From Acidobacteriota bacterium (GTDB taxonomy: Bacteria > Acidobacteriota > Terriglobia > Terriglobales > Acidobacteriaceae), in NCBI GenBank assembly GCA_003010405.1, contig PJLO01000013.1, forward strand, positions 1 to 64,000: DNA of 64,000 nt, read 5' to 3'. Below are positions 43,317-51,833 of this stretch, piece by piece. Numbering within the stretch: the first letter of the stretch is position 1; each line of letters starts with the position of its first letter. Both the position numbers and the translations under genes were made by a program. Under the pieces are notes generated by a model. It was not told the origin of the DNA. It saw only the letters and a list, made by a program, of their open reading frames with translations, and did no database searches.

Positions 43317-45776
43317 TTAGTTGCGCAGTGGCTTGCCGGTTTTGAGCGTGAACTGAATTCGCTCTTGCGTCTTGCGTTCACCACACAGGCTTTTAAAGGC
43401 CTCGCGTTCCAAGTCGAGCAGATATTGCTCGCTTACCGGAGTTCCCGGTTTCAGCGCGCCGCCACAAAGCACCTCGGCAACCTTGGTCGCGATCTTCACT
43501 TCGTGATCACTGATGTATTCGCCCTGACGCATCAGATGTACCCCAAGCTTGAGGGTTGCGAGAATGTTTTCTCCGGGCGCAGGAATGTCATTACTCGGGA
43601 TAGGTACTCGATACCCGCTGCGGACGAGTTCCAGTGCGTGATTCTTTGCGTCGTTTAGAACGCGTTCACGATTCATTGTGATTGCGTCGCCAGGATTAAG
43701 GAAACCGAGGCCGCGAGCCTCGAAGGCCGAGGTCGATACCTTTGCCATGGCGATCGTCTCGAACGCCTTTTTCATCGCATCCATCATTTCAACCGAATCG
43801 GCACGGCCATCCGACGAACGAACAGATTGCGCGGCGGCAATTGCGCGTAGTGTCATCTCCTTGCAGCCGCCTCCGCTCGGAAGCAGTCCCACGCCGGTTT
43901 CAACCAGGCCCATATAGAGTTCCGCATGAGGCTGGCGAGCGGCAGCGTGGAGCGCCACCTCGCAGCCTCCGCCAAGAGCCAGGCCGAACGGCGCGGCGAC
44001 TATCGGCTTCGGCGAAAATTTAACAAGCTGCAGCGCTTTCTGGAACTGGCGGATCATCATGTCCACCTCGTCCCATTCTTCGTCCTGCACGGCCATCATC
44101 AGCAGCATGAGGTTGGCGCCGACCGAAAAGTTCTGTGCGTCGTTGCTGATGACAAATGCGTCAAAGCCATTGCCCGAGCCTCCCGGCTTGAGCACCTCTG
44201 AAGTAAGCTGAACGATGTCTGCGCCAAGTGAGTTCATCTTGGAATGGAACTCGATGCATCCAACGCCGTCACCGAGATCGACCAATGATGCGCCGGCATT
44301 TTTCTTCACCACGCCATTGGATTTCTTCGCGACCGTGACCCTCCAGACTCCTGGCGGGACTTTTTCTTCCTTCATTGACATGGTCGCGAGGTCGAAGTAT
44401 GCCCGTCCGCTCGCGGTGTTGGGCAGGTCGCTGTACCAGCTGGTATGCCCCGAGGAAAGAAGCTTCTCTACGTTTGAGGAAACGGGCCTACCTTCCTGCT
44501 TCATGCGCTTGACCGAAGCCTCGACGCCGACGGCATCCCATAATTCAAACGGACCCATTTCCCAGTTGAAGCCTAAACGCATGGCACGGTCGATTTCGAC
44601 CACGTTGTCGCTGATCTCGGGAATCCGATTGGCCGAGTAAGTAAAGACCTCCGACAGTGCCGTCCAGAGGAATTCTCCGGCCCTGTCGAGTCTCTCGCCG
44701 CCAAATCCAGTCAGCATGCGAACGCGCTCGCCGAGCGAGTCGATGGTTTTTGCCATTTCCAAGGAGGGAAATTTGGGGCGCTGCGCGGGGCGGTACTCAA
44801 GAGTTTTCCAATCGAGCGCAAGACGTTTTTCACCATCCGGGCTGAATTCCTTCTTGTAAAAGCCCGCCTTGGTTTTGTCGCCCAGCAGTTTGCGCTCGAC
44901 CATCTGATCGTAAAATGCGGGAAGCTCGAGATCGCCGCGCTCATCCAAAAGCTCACTGCCCCCCGCTCCGGCCATAGCGGGGACGAGGCGTTTGGCATTC
45001 CGTACAACATGGCCCAAGACGTCGAGCCCGACCATATCGATCGTTCGGAAGGTCGCCGACTTGGGGAAGCCAATCGCGGTGCCGGTCAGGGCGTCCACTT
45101 CTTCAATTGAGAACTCGAACTCCTGCATGAGGCGTGCAATGTTGACTACGCTGAAGGTTCCTATGCGGTTGGCGATGAAATTCGGAGTGTCCTTTGCATA
45201 GACAATGCCTTTGCCCAGGTACACGCTCGCAAACTGTGCGACGGCCGCTATGGCTGCCGGATCGCTGTCTGGAGTGGGGACGATCTCCAACAGACGCATG
45301 TATCGCGGAGGATTGAAAAAATGCGTGCCGAACCAGTGCCGACGGAATTCCTCACTGAATCCCTCGGCAATGGAATGCACGGGGAGCCCGCTGGTGTTGG
45401 TGGTGATGATAGTTCCCGGCTTGCGTATGGCCTCAACCTTGCGCAGCAGAGCGCGCTTGAGATCCAGATCCTCGACCACGGCCTCTATGATCCAGTCGCA
45501 GTCCGCCAGTAGTTTGAGATCATCCTCGAAGTTGCCGGTAGTAACCAGGCGAGCGAGCCCAAGCTCCATGAAGGCCGCGGGCTTGGACGTGCGCGCCGCA
45601 TCCAGCCCTGCTTCGGCGATGCGGTTACGAACGGAGACCGGCGCGCCAGGCAACGCGTCTGGGGGAACGATATCGAGCAGATAGGAACTCACCCCAGCGT
45701 TGGCGAGGTGGGCGGCGATGCGGGAACCCATTGTCCCCGCGCCGAGGACGGCAACTTTTTCAATTCTTTTCAGCAT
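43317..45776 (-). CDS. fadN: 3-hydroxyacyl-CoA dehydrogenase / enoyl-CoA hydratase
   Basis: The 819-residue bifunctional beta-oxidation enzyme has the 3-hydroxyacyl-CoA dehydrogenase part first: VLGAGTMGSRIAAHLANAGV near residue 10, the catalytic FGTHFFNPPRYM histidine, and a second dehydrogenase C-domain. The crotonase domain follows at about residues 500-720 with GLALGGGCEVALHAA and GLVETGVGLLPSGGG, both glutamates present. This order matches Bacillus FadN and is the reverse of E. coli FadB. It leads the fadN-fadA-fadE operon. No regulator gene is adjacent. Confidence 0.9.
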   Translation of the reverse strand: MLKRIEKVAVLGAGTMGSRIAAHLANAGVSSYLLDIVPPDALPGAPVSVRNRIAEAGLDAARTSKPAAFMELGLARLVTTGNFEDDLKLLADCDWIIEAVVEDLDLKRALLRKVEAIRKPGTIITTNTSGLPVHSIAEGFSEEFRRHWFGTHFFNPPRYMRLLEIVPTPDSDPAAIAAVAQFASVYLGKGIVYAKDTPNFIANRIGTFSVVNIARLMQEFEFSIEEVDALTGTAIGFPKSATFRTIDMVGLDVLGHVVRNAKRLVPAMAGAGGSELLDERGDLELPAFYDQMVERKLLGDKTKAGFYKKEFSPDGEKRLALDWKTLEYRPAQRPKFPSLEMAKTIDSLGERVRMLTGFGGERLDRAGEFLWTALSEVFTYSANRIPEISDNVVEIDRAMRLGFNWEMGPFELWDAVGVEASVKRMKQEGRPVSSNVEKLLSSGHTSWYSDLPNTASGRAYFDLATMSMKEEKVPPGVWRVTVAKKSNGVVKKNAGASLVDLGDGVGCIEFHSKMNSLGADIVQLTSEVLKPGGSGNGFDAFVISNDAQNFSVGANLMLLMMAVQDEEWDEVDMMIRQFQKALQLVKFSPKPIVAAPFGLALGGGCEVALHAAARQPHAELYMGLVETGVGLLPSGGGCKEMTLRAIAAAQSVRSSDGRADSVEMMDAMKKAFETIAMAKVSTSAFEARGLGFLNPGDAITMNRERVLNDAKNHALELVRSGYRVPIPSNDIPAPGENILATLKLGVHLMRQGEYISDHEVKIATKVAEVLCGGALKPGTPVSEQYLLDLEREAFKSLCGERKTQERIQFTLKTGKPLRN

Positions 45777-46166
45777 CGGTGAGGCTTCTCCGAATAATCA
45801 ACAGCAACGATTGCGATCCCGAAAACCAAGCGATTAAGGGCGCACTGTTACCCCGCGCAGCCCCAAACAGATGGATGCAACTACTCGGATGCAAGGAAAC
45901 GGAGAAGGAAAAGCAAGTAATCAGAGAAGATTCGACAATCGATCCGTCATTGCACCTGTCAGCGCCTGCGTATTCGATTTGCCCAAGATAGTCCCCGAAA
46001 AAGCCCGTAAAAACAGGCGGCGCGCGCCGAGAATGTGGGGTGAGGATGGCAACGGCGCGCGCCTTATTAAATTACGTTAACCATACTTAATGAATACTGA
46101 TTCAGTCAAGAGAAATTTTGTAAGACATTGCAAAACAAGGAAATAAAGATTTTAAAACCGAAATCC
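45777..46166. other. Intergenic region upstream of fadN
   Basis: No gene is seen in these 390 bases. The fadN promoter should lie here on the minus strand, but no confident hexamers were found. The region also holds the terminator hairpin described at 46019-46063. Confidence 0.5.
46019..46063 (-). terminator. Likely terminator of the NUDIX gene
   Basis: GGCGCGCGCCG (46019-46029) pairs with CGGCGCGCGCC (46053-46063). The loop is 23 nt, and each arm is itself nearly self-complementary. On the minus strand the stem is followed by GCCTGTTTTTACGG. It lies about 100 bp after the NUDIX stop. Confidence 0.55.
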
Positions 46167-46958
46167 TTACGGTTCCTTTTGCCATGAATCACGGGCGCTG
46201 TTGCCTCCTGGAGAGGCAGTAATAGGGGCAATCCGGCCACTCCCCTTCCGTGCCTCGACTCCACGCTGGGCTGAGCCACGCTGTTGAGATGGATTATTGC
46301 GCGGCGGCCATGTCCCACGCTGCTGAGCAACCGGACGCGGCGCGTTCGGGCCAGCCGCAGATGGGAGCGGAACTGGCGGAGTCAGCCGTTCGGGATGCTC
46401 GCGAACGATTTTCTGGGCCATTTTCAAGACCTCGCGCTCACCGGGATAGGTGAGCTTGCGGTGGGCTTTATCTAGTGGAAACCAGAAGGCTTTGCGGACT
46501 TCGTCGCGCATGTCCGGACGAATCTGTCCCAGCCGTCCGGATGCATAGAGAAATAGATAGAAGCTTACGGCCTTGGAGACGTGCTCACGCCCACCCCAGG
46601 AGCGCACATAGAGATAACGGATAGTAGTGAGGCGGAACAAGCGCAGGCCACGAACCCCGGTTTCTTCGAAAACCTCGCGATCGGCACTCTGTTCGGGCGT
46701 TTCGCCCTCGTCTACTCCGCCCTTTGGCAGGGCAAAAACTGTGCCTTGGGGACGCGCCTTGGTCCGCCGATTGGTTGTATCGGCGTTAATGATGTTGGGC
46801 TCGATGATGGCAACCTGCCATTCTCCACGAATATGTCTGAGCACGACTCCGCCAGCCGATGTTTCGTACACCATCTTTTTCGAAGCTGGTGACTTGGCTG
46901 CATCCGCAGAGCCGGAACTTTCATGCACGGTCTTCCTGGGAGCCGACGTTTTGGACAC
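46167..46958 (-). CDS. NUDIX hydrolase with disordered tails
   Basis: The 263-residue protein has a full Nudix box, GGVDEGETPEQSADREVFEE followed by TGV, at about residues 90-112. The domain is of the MutT/Ap4A-hydrolase class that cleaves nucleoside diphosphate derivatives. It is flanked by a Ser/Ala/Lys-rich N-terminus and a long Gln/Pro/Arg-rich C-terminus (from about residue 195), both probably unstructured. The substrate is not clear. The gene is divergent from the patatin gene. Confidence 0.85.
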   Translation of the reverse strand: MSKTSAPRKTVHESSGSADAAKSPASKKMVYETSAGGVVLRHIRGEWQVAIIEPNIINADTTNRRTKARPQGTVFALPKGGVDEGETPEQSADREVFEETGVRGLRLFRLTTIRYLYVRSWGGREHVSKAVSFYLFLYASGRLGQIRPDMRDEVRKAFWFPLDKAHRKLTYPGEREVLKMAQKIVREHPERLTPPVPLPSAAGPNAPRPVAQQRGTWPPRNNPSQQRGSAQRGVEARKGSGRIAPITASPGGNSARDSWQKEP

Positions 46959-47006
46959 TGTTGACAGACCTGAACTTTAAGTTAACCACCATGTTCGCAA
47001 AATGTG

Positions 47007-47023
47007 ATGCTTGGAGCAAGCAT
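47007..47023. promoter_or_regulatory. Inverted repeat in the NUDIX/patatin divergent region
   Basis: ATGCTTG and CAAGCAT form perfect 7-bp arms around GAG. They lie between the divergent NUDIX (start 46958) and patatin (start 47230) genes, a natural place for an operator. There is no further support. Confidence 0.3.
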
Positions 47024-47229
47024 TTGCACAAATTCCTTGGCTTGATTTGGGTGAGAGTCCCCCCTCCAAACAACACGTTTTCTAATGTTTTTTTCTTGTA
47101 ATAGCGCACAACCTCAGCCGACAACTCGCAGCGCATTATTTCGTATCAAAACTGTATCAAATAACACGTAATACGCAATTGAGGCAGGCTCCCACGGTGT
47201 TAAGCGTCTAGAAGGACAGGTCAATTCGT

Positions 47230-48159
47230 ATGAAGCGGATTTCCAATTTTTCACATTCTGTCGAGGTTTTCTTCCGCGAGCTGAGCGGGAATCGAAAAAC
47301 GGGAACTGCCGTGCCTCAACGCAGGCTCGGGGTGGCGCTAGGCGGAGGATTCGCGCGTGGCATGGCTCACATAGGCGTGCTCAAGGTCTTGGAGGAGGAA
47401 AAAATTCCAATTGCCGCAATCGCCGGTACCAGTTCGGGTGCAATCGTGGGCGCTGGCTTCTGCAGTGGAATGTCAGCCGAAGAAATTGCGGAGCTCGGCC
47501 GGTACCTGCGTTTTAAAGATGTTGCCCGCTGGACACTGGAGCGTGGAGGCTTCTGCTCAAATGACCGCTTGGGTGAGTTGCTCACGCGCGCCTGTCCTTG
47601 CAAGAACTTTTCCGAACTTCGTATTCCTCTGGCAGTGGTTGCTACTGAATTGATCAGCGGTCAGCCCGCGGTTTTTCGGGAAGGGAGCATTTCCGACGCG
47701 GTGCGCGCCAGTTGCGCTTATCCGGGAATGTTCACTCCGATGCAAATCAACGGAGTGCTGCACGTCGACGGGATGCTGAGTTACGAAGTGCCAACCACCC
47801 CCCTTAGGCAAATGGGGGTCGACTGCGTGCTGGGTGTTCACCTGCAGTCGCGCTGGAACCGTCCTCGCGCCCCACGCCATTTTTTCGATGTCATTGGCCA
47901 GTGCTTTGCCATCGCTCAAACACGCATGAGCCTGCAGTGGGTGCAGGATGCCGACCTGCTTCTGGAACCAGACGTGGGTGGCTTCGCGTTCGACGATTTT
48001 GCGCGAATTTCGGAGTTGATTAGTATCGGCGAGAATTCGATGCGCGCAGTGCTACCGGCGCTGAAGCAGGTATTGGGAATTGTGGACCTAAGCAAAATCG
48101 AAACAAAGCCCAACAGAGCTCCAATGGGGAAAACGCCAGCAATCGAACCAGTAGCTTAG
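47230..48159 (+). CDS. Patatin-like phospholipase
   Basis: The 309-residue lipid acyl hydrolase is of the RssA/patatin type. The oxyanion-hole glycines are in ALGGGFARGMAHIGVLK, the catalytic serine is in GTSSGAIVGAG, and the aspartate of the dyad is in HVDGMLSYEVP. No signal peptide is present, so it is likely cytoplasmic or membrane-associated. The first 35 residues are not part of the core fold. A start further in (near MSF-like positions) is not available, so 47230 is kept. Confidence 0.85.
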   Translation: MKRISNFSHSVEVFFRELSGNRKTGTAVPQRRLGVALGGGFARGMAHIGVLKVLEEEKIPIAAIAGTSSGAIVGAGFCSGMSAEEIAELGRYLRFKDVARWTLERGGFCSNDRLGELLTRACPCKNFSELRIPLAVVATELISGQPAVFREGSISDAVRASCAYPGMFTPMQINGVLHVDGMLSYEVPTTPLRQMGVDCVLGVHLQSRWNRPRAPRHFFDVIGQCFAIAQTRMSLQWVQDADLLLEPDVGGFAFDDFARISELISIGENSMRAVLPALKQVLGIVDLSKIETKPNRAPMGKTPAIEPVA

Positions 48160-48213
48160 AGAAGCGGAGCTTGCATACGTTTCCGTCTGAATCATCTGTT
48201 CTCCGCAATGGGG

Positions 48214-48239
48214 AAAAGAGCAGGAGATAGCTCCTGCTC
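48214..48239 (-). terminator. Intrinsic terminator after galT
   Basis: GAGCAGGAG (48218-48226) and CTCCTGCTC (48231-48239) form a perfect 9-bp stem with an ATAG loop. On the minus strand TTTTCCCC follows. It separates the convergent patatin and galT genes. Confidence 0.75.
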
Positions 48240-48260
48240 CGCGACGCACAATCAGGAACA

Positions 48261-49298
48261 CTATTTTATTCGCTGGATTGTCCGGGACACTTCGAACTCA
48301 CGAAGAAACTTCGCACTCTCCTCAGGCGGAGTTGGGTTGATGTAGAACCCCGAACCCCACTCGAAACCCGCCGTGTTGGTCAGTTTGGGTATGAACTCGA
48401 TGTGCCAGTGATAGTATTCGCGAAAACTCTCCTCCACAGGCGATGTGTGCAGCACAAGGTTGTACGCCGGACTGTCGAGCCCGATTTCGCACTTCAGCAG
48501 CAGCTGCTTTAGAGCGGACGCCAGATTGATCATCTGATGCGAGGAAAGATTTTCAAAAGCTGATTCGTGACGCTTTGGAATAATGCAGGTTTCAAAAGGA
48601 AAGCGCGGAGCAAAAGGAGCAAGGACAAGAAAGTCGTCATTCTCGCTAATGAAGCGGATGGGATTTTCCATCTCCTGCCGCAAAATGTCGCAGAAGATGC
48701 AGCGCTCTTTCATGATGAAGTATCGTCTCGCGCCTTCGAGTTCCTCGCTCACGTGTTTGGGCACGATCGGTAGCGCAATAAGCTGTGAGTGCGGATGTTC
48801 GAGAGTAGCTCCCGCGGCCTCGCCGTGGTTCTTGAAGATCATAATGTACTTAAAGCGGCGATCCTGCTTCAGGTCGACGATTCGATCGCGCCATGCCCAA
48901 AGCACGCTCTCAATGTTTTCCACCGGCAGCAGTGCGAGGTGAGCATCATGGTCGGGCGTCTCGATGATAATTTCGTGCGCGCCTAGACCGTTCATTTTAT
49001 CGAACATGCCTTCTGCCTGACGATTCAGAGTACCTTCGATTCCGAGTGCCGGAAACTTGTTGGGCACCACTCGCACTGTCCAACCCGATCCATTCTTCTG
49101 CCCACCGCCGCCCGAGTTCGGACGATAAGCAAGCACCTCGGACGGCGTCTTGGTTTCGTTTCCAGGACAGAATGGACAGAAGCCGCCCTTCAGCTCCACC
49201 TTGCTGTGAAGAAAGTCGCTGGGGCGCTTTGCCCGGTTCGTAGATATGATGACCCAACGGCCGACAACAGGATCTTTTCTTAGTTCAGGCACTGACAT
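48261..49298 (-). CDS. galT: Galactose-1-phosphate uridylyltransferase
   Basis: The 345-residue enzyme of the Leloir pathway transfers UMP from UDP-glucose to galactose-1-phosphate. The catalytic histidine is in GATLEHPHSQLIALP near residue 165. Zinc ligands are in CPFCPGNE. A second HIT-like half has YYHWHIEFIPKL. An internal CIFCDI is also present. It begins seven bases after the yraN stop, so the two are cotranscribed. The nearby phosphomannomutase and the glycosyltransferases at the right end fit a sugar-nucleotide supply role, although they are not contiguous. Confidence 0.9.
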   Translation of the reverse strand: MSVPELRKDPVVGRWVIISTNRAKRPSDFLHSKVELKGGFCPFCPGNETKTPSEVLAYRPNSGGGGQKNGSGWTVRVVPNKFPALGIEGTLNRQAEGMFDKMNGLGAHEIIIETPDHDAHLALLPVENIESVLWAWRDRIVDLKQDRRFKYIMIFKNHGEAAGATLEHPHSQLIALPIVPKHVSEELEGARRYFIMKERCIFCDILRQEMENPIRFISENDDFLVLAPFAPRFPFETCIIPKRHESAFENLSSHQMINLASALKQLLLKCEIGLDSPAYNLVLHTSPVEESFREYYHWHIEFIPKLTNTAGFEWGSGFYINPTPPEESAKFLREFEVSRTIQRIK

Positions 49299-49305
49299 CC
49301 TCCGT

Positions 49306-49779
49306 TTAATAAGGACGGCGCTTTCCAGTCATACTACGCCATGAAAAGGCATCTTTGAAAAGTTCAATTTCTGGATTTGATCCCGGCACTAAGTAGACAC
49401 TGACCACATCAAAACGAGAAGGAGGACGCGGGTTCTTGTGTCGCAGGAATTGTGCCGCCATCAACCGCAGTTCAAACTGCTTGGCCCGGTTCACGGCAGC
49501 TTCGGCCGGCTTTACCGCATGACTGCTGCGAGTCTTTATTTCGATGAAGCAAAGAGTTCCCCCGTCCCAGCCGATCATGTCGATTTCACCCTTTCGCCCC
49601 GAGGTGCGCCAATTGCGCGCGACGATAACGTAGCCCTGGCGGCGAAGAAAGTAGTAAGCCAGATTCTCGCCCTTGATGCCAGTTTGCAGATGTGCCGGAC
49701 CGCCGCGCTCGCGCCGTAGCAGTCGCGCCACTCGCTCCAATGCTCTGGTAATCAGCTCGGGAATCGTTCCGCTCGACAT
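49306..49779 (-). CDS. yraN: YraN/UPF0102 family nuclease-like protein
   Basis: The 157-residue protein has the restriction-endonuclease-like core of UPF0102: GENLAYYFLRRQGY, then NWRTSGRKGEIDMIGWDGG and CFIEIKTRSS. These residues form the PD-(D/E)xK pattern. Family members are widespread, but their function is unclear. DNA repair or uptake has been proposed. It lies directly upstream of galT on the same strand. Confidence 0.85.
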   Translation of the reverse strand: MSSGTIPELITRALERVARLLRRERGGPAHLQTGIKGENLAYYFLRRQGYVIVARNWRTSGRKGEIDMIGWDGGTLCFIEIKTRSSHAVKPAEAAVNRAKQFELRLMAAQFLRHKNPRPPSRFDVVSVYLVPGSNPEIELFKDAFSWRSMTGKRRPY

Positions 49780-49881
49780 CCGGCAAAGTGTAACGCAGAA
49801 ACGGTCCTCTTGCGGAGCGAATCACAGGGCAAAGCAGAAAGACCATGATTTAAGATGAAACACGCAGAGGTGGAATGAGCC

Positions 49882-50643
49882 TTGAAAAAGCTGATTGTGT
49901 TCGATCTGGATGGTACTCTCGCCGAAAGCAAATCTGCTCTGGACTCCGAGATGTCCGTGCTGCTTTCCGGTCTGCTCGGCGTTGCAAAGGTAGCTGTGAT
50001 CTCCGGCGGAGACTGGCCGCAGTTTGAAAAGCAACTGGTTTCGAATCTTCCCAAAGACCAGCAGATGGAAAATCTTATTCTGCTTCCTACCTGCGGAACG
50101 AAATTCTTCCAGTTCAACGGAGAATGGAAGAAGTTGTACGCTGAGGACTTTAGCGAAGATGAAAAAAAGAAGATCGTCGCCTCGCTGAACTGCTCGCTTG
50201 AAGTTGCCGGCTTCAAACCGGAAAAGGTTTGGGGCGAAATCATCGAGGACAGGGGAAGCCAAATTACGTTTTCGGCGCTGGGCCAGCAGGCCCCACTGGC
50301 CGAGAAGGCACAGTGGGACCCAGATTTTGCCAAGCGGACGAAGATTAAGGCAATCCTTGATACTTACATTCCAGAGTTCTCCGTACGCATGGGCGGAACC
50401 ACTTCGATCGATGTAACCAAGCCCGGCATCGACAAGGCATACGGAATTAAGAAGCTGAACGAAATCCTCGGCGTTAACATCGAGGACATGATCTTCGTCG
50501 GAGACGCAATCTTCCCCGGCGGCAATGACTACCCGGCAAAAGAAGCAGGGGTCGAATGCATCCAGGTTCGCGACACGCTGGAAACAAAGCGCGTGGTAGC
50601 GGCGATCATCGCCTGCCTCGGCAGCTTTCGGCCAGTACTATAG
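49882..50643 (+). CDS. HAD-IIB phosphomannomutase, eukaryote-type
   Basis: The 253-residue protein has the HAD nucleophile motif LIVFDLDGTLAES, a threonine/serine motif in AVISGG, and the C-terminal VGDAIFPGGNDYP, which is close to the GD-x-x-x-PGGNDYE block of eukaryotic phosphomannomutase. Lys/Arg contacts lie in the cap domain (RMGGTTSIDVTKPGIDK). It would interconvert mannose-6-phosphate and mannose-1-phosphate for GDP-mannose synthesis. The start is TTG at 49882. A nearby ATG at 49874 is out of frame. Confidence 0.85.
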   Translation: MKKLIVFDLDGTLAESKSALDSEMSVLLSGLLGVAKVAVISGGDWPQFEKQLVSNLPKDQQMENLILLPTCGTKFFQFNGEWKKLYAEDFSEDEKKKIVASLNCSLEVAGFKPEKVWGEIIEDRGSQITFSALGQQAPLAEKAQWDPDFAKRTKIKAILDTYIPEFSVRMGGTTSIDVTKPGIDKAYGIKKLNEILGVNIEDMIFVGDAIFPGGNDYPAKEAGVECIQVRDTLETKRVVAAIIACLGSFRPVL

Positions 50644-50665
50644 TAACTTTATTGGACCTGCTCGC

Positions 50666-51808
50666 TCACTCCAGCAGTGCCGTTACCTTAGGCATCCACT
50701 CACTGATGGGGATCTGCTGCGGACACAACTTCTCGCATTCCCGGCACGCAATGCAGGAACTCGCCCGCTGGTCCGCAGTAAGAAACACTTGTTCCCTGAA
50801 CCGCGCACCGGCAAGATCTTCATAAAGGTGCGCGTAGTTGAAGTATTCGAAGTTAGCGGGAATATCCACGCCATTCGGACACGGCATGCAGTAGTGGCAA
50901 CCGGTACAGGGAATCACGGTGCGAGCGCGATACATTTCCCTGACCCGCGCAATCAAGTCGTGCTCTGATTTGCCGAAAGATCCCGCGCGCGAGGAGTCGG
51001 CGAACTGAAGATTCTGTTCCACCTGCTCCATCGTGCTCATGCCACTGAGAACCACGGAAACCTCTGGTTGATCCCACAGCCACTGGAGCGCCCACTCGGC
51101 CGGTGAGCGGTGGACAGGGAAATCGTCCATCGATTTGAGAATATCCTTGGGCGGAACAGCCAGGCTGCCACCCAGAAGTGGTTCCATTATCACAACGCCC
51201 AAACCCTTGCTTGCCGCCAGCTTCAGGCCGCGAGTTCCCGCCTGATTCTCCGTGTCCATGTAGTTGTATTGGATCTGGCAGAAGCTCCAAAGATCGCTTC
51301 CATTGACGATCTCCTCGAAGCTTTCATACTGGTCATGAAATGAAAAACCAAGGTGCCGGATGCGTCCATCGGCAAGCGCGGCCTCAGCTTTTTTTAAGAG
51401 TTTGTGTCTGAGCACAGTCTCGTGCCAGCGGCTCTCGCTCAACGCATGGAGGAGGTAACAATCAATGTGCGTGGTCTGGAGTCTATTCAGTTGGTCATCA
51501 AGCAATCTATCGAAGTCCGCCGGGCGGTTGACCAGCCAAACCGGAAGCTTGGTAGCTAATTTCACCCGCTCCCGATAGCCGCCCTGGAGCGCGTTGCCCA
51601 ATATGGTTTCGCTCCGCCCTCCGTGATAAGGGTAAGCCGTGTCCACATAATTCACGCCACTATCGATGGCGTGACGAATCATGCGCAGAGCTTCGTCTTC
51701 AATGACGTCCGGACCAGTGCGATCTTCCGTCGCGCATGGCAGACGCATACAACCGAAACCCAAGGCTGAAACCTTCCAATCGAGTTTTCCAAAGTTACGC
51801 AACTGCAT
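50666..51808 (-). CDS. Aldo/keto reductase with C-terminal 4Fe-4S clusters
   Basis: The 380-residue protein has an AKR barrel (LGFGCMRLP, YVDTAYPYHGG with the catalytic Tyr, Lys in LATKLP, His in YLLHALSE). A ferredoxin-like tail has CTGCHYCMPCPNGVDIP and CIACRECEKLCPQQIPI. The type is common in anaerobic and soil bacteria, where the substrate is usually unknown. A GGAGG motif nine bases upstream supports the ATG at 51808 over an in-frame extension to 51880 that runs into the upstream gene. Downstream of the HEXXH protein gene and probably cotranscribed with it. Confidence 0.85.
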   Translation of the reverse strand: MQLRNFGKLDWKVSALGFGCMRLPCATEDRTGPDVIEDEALRMIRHAIDSGVNYVDTAYPYHGGRSETILGNALQGGYRERVKLATKLPVWLVNRPADFDRLLDDQLNRLQTTHIDCYLLHALSESRWHETVLRHKLLKKAEAALADGRIRHLGFSFHDQYESFEEIVNGSDLWSFCQIQYNYMDTENQAGTRGLKLAASKGLGVVIMEPLLGGSLAVPPKDILKSMDDFPVHRSPAEWALQWLWDQPEVSVVLSGMSTMEQVEQNLQFADSSRAGSFGKSEHDLIARVREMYRARTVIPCTGCHYCMPCPNGVDIPANFEYFNYAHLYEDLAGARFREQVFLTADQRASSCIACRECEKLCPQQIPISEWMPKVTALLE

Positions 51809-51833
51809 CGTCGCACCCTCCCGAACACTCCGA

